Positions 1-5,107 of a stretch of DNA of 5,107 nt are shown here, piece by piece. Position 1 is the stretch's first letter. The number at the start of each line of letters is the position of its first letter. The DNA is taken from positions 29,323-34,429 of the forward strand of contig DMUF01000068.1 of NCBI GenBank assembly GCA_003476445.1. The letters are read 5' to 3'. Source of the stretch: Gammaproteobacteria bacterium (GTDB taxonomy: Bacteria; Pseudomonadota; Gammaproteobacteria; Pseudomonadales; Azotimanducaceae). A program made the position numbers and the translations under genes. A model generated the notes under the pieces. The model worked only from the letters and a program-made list of their open reading frames with translations. It was not told the DNA's origin and did no database searches.

Positions 1-700
1 GGCGACTAACGCGGCCGAGCCTGACGTGACAGTGGCTGACGCGGCGCTCGAACTCCTGACAAGCTGGGATTTTCGGATGACCGCCGACTCGGCCGCGGCA
101 CTGCTGTTTGCGCAGTGGTTTCACCGCGACCTGCCCGCCGCGTTCGCTGAAGCGGTCGTTCCAGGCGCCGGGGCGGCTCTTGCGCCTCTCGATACCCTGA
201 CGCTCGTGCAGATGCTCTCTGAACCGAGGTTTGCGCCCGCTGCGCGCCGCGCGCTCATCACAAGCTGGGAAACGCTGGTGGCTGCGCACGGTGAAGATCC
301 GTCCACATGGCGCTGGGGCTCGGTGCATCGCATCCGCTTCCGGCACCCGCTGCTTGATCACGCACCCCCCGATCTCGCAGAGCGCCTGCGTTATCCGGAC
401 TATCCGCGCGGCGGCACCGCGGACACGCTCAACAGCACAGGTTTCGACGAGCGTTCCTTCGACGTGGTAAGTGGCGCTTCCTTCCGAATGGTCGTGGATG
501 TGGGCAACTGGGATGCCGCGCGCATGACCAATGCTCCGGGTCAGTCCGGTGATCCGCGCTCGCCGTTCTACGCCAATCTTTTGCAGGGCTGGGCGGAGGA
601 GAAGAGTTTTCCGATGCTCTACTCGGACTCTGCCGTTGCTGAACACGTCGTGGAGGAAATTCTGCTGACGCCCGCGGACGCAACGCCTGCGCCGCGCTGA
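1..700 (+). CDS. Penicillin acylase (penicillin amidase) family protein, C-terminal fragment
   Basis: The reading frame is open from the left edge (first full codon at 2) to a TGA at 698-700, leaving 232 residues of the C-terminal part of an Ntn-hydrolase of the penicillin acylase family. Family members cleave amide bonds in substrates such as penicillins, acyl-homoserine lactones or other N-acyl compounds; most are exported precursors cut into alpha and beta chains. Visible family signatures are the WRWG stretch followed by an R-F-x-HPLL segment (fragment residues about 103-118), the GASFRMVVD strand (158-166), the APGQSGDPRSPFY segment (178-190) and a following LLQGW (193-197). These belong to the end of the beta chain. 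The autocatalytic cleavage site and nucleophilic serine, and any signal peptide, lie outside the window, so substrate and activity cannot be judged. A GTG at 26 is internal and is not a start. The gene converges on the regulator at 733 with a 32-base gap. Confidence 0.9.
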   Translation, partial: ATNAAEPDVTVADAALELLTSWDFRMTADSAAALLFAQWFHRDLPAAFAEAVVPGAGAALAPLDTLTLVQMLSEPRFAPAARRALITSWETLVAAHGEDPSTWRWGSVHRIRFRHPLLDHAPPDLAERLRYPDYPRGGTADTLNSTGFDERSFDVVSGASFRMVVDVGNWDAARMTNAPGQSGDPRSPFYANLLQGWAEEKSFPMLYSDSAVAEHVVEEILLTPADATPAPR

Positions 701-732
701 GCAAACGAGCAGCCCGGCGGCGAGCGCAGAAG

Positions 733-1077
733 TCAGACGCGTCGACGTTTTTCGATAGTGCGCAGCAGTTCGACCGCCAGCACGCGGTCTTCCTGACACA
801 ACCGGAAGTAAAGCTTGAGCAGAAGATCCGCGTCGCGGTCGACAGGCACCGGCCGAGGCAGGGCGTTCGGGTCGGTTTCTGCCGCATTTTCAAGCAGAGC
901 GGTAATCGGAACACCCAACGCTTCTGCAATGCGCTGCAGCGCCACGGCAGACGGCGTCTGAATATCGCGCTCGATGCGCGACAGGTTACTCGCGTCGAGT
1001 TGGGCTCGGTGAGCGATCTCTTCGAGCGTGGCGCACATCGCGAGACGGCGCTCCCTGATTGTTCGTCCGAGAGTCAT
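733..1077 (-). CDS. Xre-family helix-turn-helix transcriptional regulator (114 aa)
   Basis: This encodes a small DNA-binding protein with a cro/C1-type HTH_3 domain over about residues 3-62. It opens TLGRTIRERR, continues TLEEIAHRAQLDASNLSRIERD with the recognition helix at about 28-38, and ends in the typical ALQRIAEALGVPITALL. The remaining 50 or so residues hold an acidic-proline linker and a helix-rich tail (DADLLLKLYFRL...AVELLRTIEKRRR) that I do not recognise as a sensor domain; it may serve dimerisation. The open frame extends upstream to 1233, but that 52-residue extension has no family resemblance and overlaps the end of the upstream hydrolase gene, so I chose the ATG at 1077, just before the domain. 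A GAGG lies about 11-14 bases upstream of it, a slightly long but usable ribosome-binding site. The target is unknown; autoregulation or control of the adjacent hydrolase is plausible inference only. Confidence 0.88.
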   Translation of the reverse strand: MTLGRTIRERRLAMCATLEEIAHRAQLDASNLSRIERDIQTPSAVALQRIAEALGVPITALLENAAETDPNALPRPVPVDRDADLLLKLYFRLCQEDRVLAVELLRTIEKRRRV

Positions 1078-1154
1078 CCACGCATTCTCGCCTCGGAATT
1101 TGCGGCAGGGAAAGACCGATCCGCAATCCCCGGCGATCCATTGGCGCACACGCG

Positions 1155-1185
1155 TTTTTGTTATAGTCGATTTAAGGTTTTGACC
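1155..1185 (-). promoter_or_regulatory. Possible promoter/operator island for the Xre regulator
   Basis: About 30 bases in the gap between the DUF900 gene and the regulator are strikingly AT-rich against GC-rich surroundings. On the minus strand they contain TATAAC (1165 down to 1160), five of six matches to a sigma-70 -10 box, which would place transcription start near 1153 and give a leader of roughly 75 bases. No good -35 hexamer sits 16-18 bases upstream. The same island holds a small imperfect dyad, GGTTTTGACC (1176-1185), where a repressor could bind. Both calls are by eye. Confidence 0.3.
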
Positions 1186-1208
1186 CTCTTCGTGGAGCGA
1201 ACGCAAGT

Positions 1209-2369
1209 TCACGGCGAACGGGCTTCGAGACACCAGACATTCGGCAGTTCGCGGGCCGCGTAACGAAACCGCGCGGCCGCGTCATGAGGGACGCCGTCAA
1301 TGCTCTGACGGATATCCGCGTTGGCATAGCCCCAAAGATGATAGGCATGCTCCATGAACCCGGCGCCGACAACAGCGGCGCAATCCACCTGGTGCACCTT
1401 GTGGTGCACGATGGCGGGTCGGGCGCAGCCGAAAGTACCAAGGCGTTCCACGCGCGCCTTGGTCAGCACCGCTGTCTGCAGCGCCTTGTCACCCGCGTGG
1501 TGATAGACCGTTACCGAACGACCAAGCTCATGCAGCATGCCGAGCGGCGCGCTGCGTTCCAGGGCGTTATCGTCGACATCTGCCGCGCAAAGGAAGATGT
1601 GTTCAAAGAGCCTGGGCAACGAGGAGCCGGGAGTGAAGGCGACCAATCGCTCCAACGCCGCCTCGAGTACATGAACACCCATCGAATGACAGAGCAGATG
1701 CACGCGCTGTCCGCAGGGTGGCAGCGGGTTTCCCTCCGGGTCGGTCAACACATCCAGAAAATCCCGCAGCTTCAGAAGCCCTCGCGCGAGCGCATACCCG
1801 GAAGCGTGCGCTTCGGTGCGATCTGACCGATAGGATACGAATGGCAATGCCACGCCATCCGACGGCCAACTGAACAAGACCACTCGCACCGCGCGGGAAT
1901 GATTTCGCAACGGATTCGCGTTCAGCGACACTTCAAGCGCTGCAGCCGAAGCAACCGCGTCGACCCAGGAGACGTTGAAGCCGTGAACCAGCACTACGAC
2001 ATCCGCCGCTGCCGCCATTTCAGCATGAAGCGCGGCGAAAAAACTGCGCGAGCCAAACCGGGTACCCGGTTGCACGGAATCCGGCAGGCCGGGATCAAGC
2101 GTTTCGGCGAACGCGCTCAAACTGCGCGGACGGCTCGCGATACGCTGAAAGTAACGCGCGAGCCCCTCGCCATCGCCCGGCAGCCCATCGACGCGAAGAT
2201 TGAGCAGGCGATCGATTTCACCCGAATCTGCGGCGAGGGTGAGCGTGCCAAAACGCAGATTCTCGACGCCCTGATGGCTGAACCCAGCACCGTAGCCCCG
2301 CGGATTGAGGGCGTCGCGACCGTTGTGCGCGCGATTGGTGGCGTAGAAGAGCCGGACGAGCTTATCCAT
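1209..2369 (-). CDS. DUF900-type alpha/beta hydrolase (386 aa)
   Basis: This is a serine-hydrolase-fold protein resembling the DUF900 family (PF05990), whose members are esterase/lipase-like with mostly unknown substrates. The N-terminus (VRLFYATNRAHNG) matches the usual family opening 'FYATNR', and there is no signal peptide or membrane segment, so it is probably cytoplasmic. Motifs in order: a hydrophobic strand leading to VLVHGFN (126-132, oxyanion-hole region), LFSWPSDG (165-172), the nucleophile elbow LLCHSMG with Ser229, the AADVDD segment (262-267), a likely catalytic acid Asp294 in HHAGDKAL, and a likely catalytic histidine at 341 or 344 in the EHAYHLW segment. The triad therefore appears complete. 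The first elbow position is Cys instead of the textbook Gly, which is tolerated in this family. The ATG at 2369 is preceded by a weak GAG-containing purine stretch. It is divergent from the hydrolase at 2559 and is followed, same strand, by the regulator after 131 bases. Substrate is not assignable. Confidence 0.88.
   Translation of the reverse strand: MDKLVRLFYATNRAHNGRDALNPRGYGAGFSHQGVENLRFGTLTLAADSGEIDRLLNLRVDGLPGDGEGLARYFQRIASRPRSLSAFAETLDPGLPDSVQPGTRFGSRSFFAALHAEMAAAADVVVLVHGFNVSWVDAVASAAALEVSLNANPLRNHSRAVRVVLFSWPSDGVALPFVSYRSDRTEAHASGYALARGLLKLRDFLDVLTDPEGNPLPPCGQRVHLLCHSMGVHVLEAALERLVAFTPGSSLPRLFEHIFLCAADVDDNALERSAPLGMLHELGRSVTVYHHAGDKALQTAVLTKARVERLGTFGCARPAIVHHKVHQVDCAAVVGAGFMEHAYHLWGYANADIRQSIDGVPHDAAARFRYAARELPNVWCLEARSP
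1391..1410. repeat. Repeated GGTGCAC units forming a 7-bp hairpin inside the hydrolase gene
   Basis: GGTGCAC occurs at 1391-1397 and again at 1403-1409. Because GTGCAC is self-complementary, bases 1392-1398 can pair with 1403-1409 around a TTGT loop. It lies wholly in coding sequence, specifying the His-His-Lys-Val-His run at about residues 322-326 of the DUF900 hydrolase. No T-run follows on either strand, so it does not look like a terminator; the His codons may be sufficient explanation. Confidence 0.5.
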
Positions 2370-2558
2370 TCACTCAAACTCGATCATCAATACCAAACCT
2401 CGCAGGACATCACCGGATTACGCTGGAATTCACTGGGCGAACGGCACACCTAGCACGACTCCCCACCCGCATGATCACCTTTCAGCGCGCGCTGCCCCAT
2501 CGGTGGCGAGCCCGAAAGCGTGTCAGTAAACTCCGCCGCTTTGTGTCGGACATCGACC
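2370..2558. other. Divergent intergenic region between the two hydrolase genes
   Basis: This 189-base spacer must carry the start signals for both divergent genes. I see no coding potential and no clear sigma-70 promoter. On the minus strand a TGGTATTGAT stretch (about 2381-2390) is a weak extended -10 candidate without a matching -35 box. On the plus strand nothing resembles a -35/-10 pair. A 6-bp inverted repeat, AAAGCG (2515-2520) with CGCTTT (2537-2542) separated by 16 bases, lies just upstream of the plus-strand start. A TGATCA palindrome at 2472-2477 is probably chance. Confidence 0.5.
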
Positions 2559-3479
2559 ATGACCAGTCTTCGTGACGCGAGCCCCATGAGCTCGCAAACC
2601 AATCCACACCCAACGCCACGCGCGGTCTCGTTTGCCACGTCGGGGCGCACGCTGACCGGTCTGCGCTGGGGCTCCGAGGGTGGCATTCCCACGTTTGGGC
2701 TGCATGGCTGGCTCGACAACGCCAACACCTTCAACCGGCTCGCGCCGCTGCTTCCCGGGCTTGATCTCGTTGCGCTTGATTTTGCCGGACACGGCTACTC
2801 GGACCATCTGCCCGCCGGTACTCACTACCACGGTCTGTTCGATATCCAGGACATCCTCGCCGTCGCCAACGCGCTGGGCTGGGATCGGTTCGGACTGCTG
2901 GGTCATTCCATGGGCGCTGGCATCGCGAGCGAGCTTGCGGGACTGTTTCCCGAGCGCGTGCGCTGGGCCGTCATGATCGACGGCTTCGTCGCCACCGGCG
3001 GCGCGACGGTAAAGGAGCGAATCGACGCGAATCGCGAGGCCGTGCTGCAGATGCTCACGCGGGCCGACCGCACACCGCCGGTGTATGCGGATCTCGAATC
3101 CATGGTCAAGCGTGTGACTGAGGCGACCGATCAGTCAGCCGCGGCTGCACGCGAACTGGTACTGCGCGGACACAAGCAGGTGCCCGGTGGCTTCACCTGG
3201 CGCGCCGATCCGCGCATCCGCTTCCAAACGCCGCTGCGTCTGCCCACGGAACAGATCGATGAGCTCATGGATCGGTCAACGGCTCCCGCGCTTCTGATCG
3301 TCGCGCATGAGGGTGATCGCTGGTATCGGTCAGAGGTCGAGGCACGACAGGCCCGCCATCGCCATCTGACCGTGGTGGAAATGGCCGGCCCGCATCACAT
3401 TCATCTGGAGCCCGAGCACTGCGCCACGGTTGCGAGTCACGTGCGCCGGTTCCTCGATCAGCACAGCGACCAGGGCTGA
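2559..3479 (+). CDS. Alpha/beta hydrolase, SERHL-like (306 aa)
   Basis: This is a single-domain alpha/beta hydrolase (Abhydrolase_1 type) similar in layout to the serine hydrolase-like (SERHL) proteins; substrate unknown. Counting from ATG 2559, it shows an N-terminal beta-sheet segment, LHGWLDNANTF (48-58) forming the oxyanion-hole HGW, DFAGHGYSD (74-82), the nucleophile elbow GHSMG with Ser117 (115-119), a variable cap region at about 145-235, a probable catalytic acid Asp253 in the IVAHEGDRWY strand end, and a histidine cluster GPHHIHLE (277-284) supplying the catalytic His (279, 280 or 282). The triad looks intact. No signal peptide is seen, so it is likely cytoplasmic. The start is uncertain: ATG 2559 has a weak GGA eight bases upstream; ATG 2586 would give 297 residues; a GTG at 2520 has no support. 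Conserved sequence begins only after 2586. The gene ends 38 bases before the convergent speA stop. Confidence 0.87.
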   Translation: MTSLRDASPMSSQTNPHPTPRAVSFATSGRTLTGLRWGSEGGIPTFGLHGWLDNANTFNRLAPLLPGLDLVALDFAGHGYSDHLPAGTHYHGLFDIQDILAVANALGWDRFGLLGHSMGAGIASELAGLFPERVRWAVMIDGFVATGGATVKERIDANREAVLQMLTRADRTPPVYADLESMVKRVTEATDQSAAAARELVLRGHKQVPGGFTWRADPRIRFQTPLRLPTEQIDELMDRSTAPALLIVAHEGDRWYRSEVEARQARHRHLTVVEMAGPHHIHLEPEHCATVASHVRRFLDQHSDQG

Positions 3480-3517
3480 AACCCCCGCGTCAACCGCAGA
3501 GGAACCCAACCCGGCGA

Positions 3518-5107
3518 CTAGCTCTGCCGCGTTGCCGGCAAATCGCAGTAGGTGCTCGCCGCGAACAACGCGGTGTATTGATTGAGAATACGCATGCCCT
3601 CATGCGGCTTCACGGCGCCCGCTTCAATGCGCGCCTTGACCAGATCAGACATGCGGCGATCGAGATCGTTGGTGAAATACTGCACGTCGGCAAGCATGTC
3701 ACCCACACGAATGCCCGGCAGCGTTTCCTCGATCCAGAAGTTACCGGGTTCGTCGGCGCTTGCGTAGACATGTACCTCGGCTACGCGCCCGAGCAGATTG
3801 TGCGCATCGCCCAGAATTTCCTGATACGCGCCGACGAGAAAAAAACCGAGATAGTAGGCGGGGCCTGGAGCGTAGGCATGGAGCGGCAGCCAGTCGGCCG
3901 TGCCCCCGCTCACGACATAGCGCCCGATCTTGCCATCCGAATCGCAGGTGAGGTCGACCACCTGAGCGCGTCGCTCTGGTCTTTCGACAAGCCCGTCCAA
4001 GGGCATGATCGGAAAGAGCTGACCGATGGCCCAGTGATCCAGCACGGACTGGAACACCGAGAAATCGCAAAGATAGACGTCGGTCAGACGTGCCTCCAGC
4101 TCGAGCTGTTCCGGCGGCGGAGGATTCAGCGCAGAGCGCCGAATGCCTTCGAGCGCGATGCGGCAGGTGTTCCAGTAGAGGACATCAACCGCGGCCAGCG
4201 CGCCGAGCGAAAGATACCCGAGCCGCAGCAGCGACAACGCATCCTCGCGCGCCTCGGCAGCGTCGTGGTAAGCCTCACGAAACTGATCCAGCTCGCGCGC
4301 GGCTTCAGCATCAGCCACCGCCTGTTGCAGCCGGCGTACCACCGGCTCGTCCAAAGACGGATCGTGGCCCGGCCTTTCGTCCAACGCCGAAACCGGTGCG
4401 TCCGGCCTGTGGACGCCGAGTACCGGGACAACCAGCACCGAGTGATGGGCAGTCAGTGCGCGACCGCTTTCCGAAAGCAGCACGGGGGCAGGAACATCGC
4501 GCGCCGCACAGATTTCCTGAACCGTGTAGACCACCGCGTTGGCGTACTCCGCGAGCCCGTAGGCGATTGCGGAATCAGCGCTGCCATAGTCGCCGCCATA
4601 GTTGACGCCAAGACCGCCGCCCACATCCAGATAGCGGATCGGCAATCCGCGCTGGCGCAGATCAGCGTAGATCTGAGCCATCTCGCGCACCGCGCTTCGG
4701 AGCGCGTTGATGTCTGCGATCTGGCTGCCGAGGTGAAAATGCAGCAGCTCGAGACTCGGCCTTGCGTCGCGCTGTTCGAGATCGCTGACCAGGCGTAAGA
4801 GCTCCGGCGCGGTAAGACCGAACTTGGAACGCGATCCGCCGGACTCAAACCAGCGCCCGGCTCCGCGCGTCGACAGCTTGATCCGGACACCCAGTCGCGC
4901 CTGCATGCCGCGCGCGTCGGCAAGCGCCTGCAGTTCCTCATACTCCGAGTACTTCTCGATCACGGGCAGCACGGCCTGCCCGAGCGTCTGCGCCGACAGC
5001 ATGAGGGAGAGCATGGCGGCGTCTTTCACGCCATTGCAGATCAGCAGGCGATCGGTTCCGACGAGCGGCAGCGCGGCTACCAGTTCAGGCTTCGAGCCGC
5101 ATTCGAG
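3518..5107 (-). CDS. speA: Biosynthetic arginine decarboxylase, N-terminus outside the window
   Basis: This PLP-dependent fold-III enzyme converts arginine to agmatine and CO2, the entry to putrescine and spermidine synthesis by the agmatine route. The frame is open to the right edge, giving 529 residues; the family is about 630-660, so roughly 100-140 N-terminal residues including the PLP-binding lysine are missing. Visible in order (fragment numbering): LECGSKPEL at the very edge, SKFGL (94-98), LLHFHLGSQ (121-129), DVGGGLGVNYGG (161-172, cofactor-phosphate glycine loop), SESGR (212-216), a charged helical insertion at about 255-305 typical of SpeA, NPPPPEQLE (328-336), and TCDSDGK (387-393), whose Cys388 and Asp391 match the active-site Cys and substrate-binding Asp supplied across the dimer. 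The C-terminal AYQEILGDAHNLLG (427-440) is also characteristic. A GTG at 5029 is internal, not a start. The gene looks intact where visible; its promoter lies beyond the window. Confidence 0.97.
   Translation of the reverse strand, partial: LECGSKPELVAALPLVGTDRLLICNGVKDAAMLSLMLSAQTLGQAVLPVIEKYSEYEELQALADARGMQARLGVRIKLSTRGAGRWFESGGSRSKFGLTAPELLRLVSDLEQRDARPSLELLHFHLGSQIADINALRSAVREMAQIYADLRQRGLPIRYLDVGGGLGVNYGGDYGSADSAIAYGLAEYANAVVYTVQEICAARDVPAPVLLSESGRALTAHHSVLVVPVLGVHRPDAPVSALDERPGHDPSLDEPVVRRLQQAVADAEAARELDQFREAYHDAAEAREDALSLLRLGYLSLGALAAVDVLYWNTCRIALEGIRRSALNPPPPEQLELEARLTDVYLCDFSVFQSVLDHWAIGQLFPIMPLDGLVERPERRAQVVDLTCDSDGKIGRYVVSGGTADWLPLHAYAPGPAYYLGFFLVGAYQEILGDAHNLLGRVAEVHVYASADEPGNFWIEETLPGIRVGDMLADVQYFTNDLDRRMSDLVKARIEAGAVKPHEGMRILNQYTALFAASTYCDLPATRQS

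Noticed and set aside
736..752. GACGCGTC/CGTCGACG palindromes followed by TTTTT, resembling a terminator for the acylase gene
   Set aside because: The palindromes have no loop and overlap each other, and the stretch encodes the C-terminus of the regulator; no stable stem precedes the T-run.
429..929. Minus-strand open frame spanning the end of the acylase gene and the regulator
   Set aside because: It overlaps two supported genes in other frames and its product is a low-complexity Arg/Ser/Pro-rich sequence.
1078..1233. N-terminal extension of the Xre regulator to 1233
   Set aside because: The extra 52 residues have no domain character, overlap the hydrolase gene end and contain the AT-rich promoter-like island; ATG 1077 fits the domain.
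2450..2734. Minus-strand open frame in the divergent spacer
   Set aside because: It overlaps the conserved start of the SERHL-like hydrolase, lacks a ribosome-binding site and shows no recognisable features.
3512..3539. CCGGC ... GCCGG pairing in the gap between the second hydrolase and speA
   Set aside because: Five pairs with an 18-base loop and no T-run on either strand is not a credible terminator.
3578..4798. Long plus-strand open frame of 406 codons opposite speA
   Set aside because: It is antisense to a clearly conserved arginine decarboxylase; its translation is Arg/His-rich with no domain features, as expected of a GC-rich shadow frame.

Overview
The window reads as ordinary chromosomal DNA from a GC-rich proteobacterium, most likely a gammaproteobacterium. 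This rests on the strong GC bias at third codon positions, a biosynthetic (SpeA-type) arginine decarboxylase, and a periplasmic-type penicillin acylase family protein. The genus cannot be fixed from the sequence alone. No RNA gene, CRISPR array, insertion sequence, attachment site or phage gene was seen.

Layout, left to right: the C-terminal third or less of a penicillin acylase family protein on the plus strand (to 700); a small Xre-family DNA-binding regulator on the minus strand (1077 to 733); a DUF900-type alpha/beta hydrolase on the minus strand (2369 to 1209); a second, unrelated alpha/beta hydrolase on the plus strand (2559 to 3479); and most of a speA arginine decarboxylase on the minus strand (window end to 3518), lacking its N-terminus. 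The hydrolases are divergent across a 189-base spacer. The acylase/regulator pair and the second hydrolase/speA pair each converge across 30 to 40 bases, with no clear intrinsic terminator in either gap. Coding density is high, and the only notable non-coding stretches are 1078-1208 and 2370-2558.

How the genes work together: the sequence does not show one pathway. SpeA makes agmatine from arginine for putrescine and spermidine synthesis. The three hydrolase-type genes (acylase, DUF900 hydrolase, SERHL-like hydrolase) have intact signature motifs where visible but no assignable substrates. The regulator sits 131 bases downstream of the DUF900 gene on the same strand, so it may be co-transcribed with it or use its own promoter in an AT-rich island at about 1155-1182. 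I found no convincing previously undescribed system here. The findings are modest leads on start choice, possible operators and small secondary structures.
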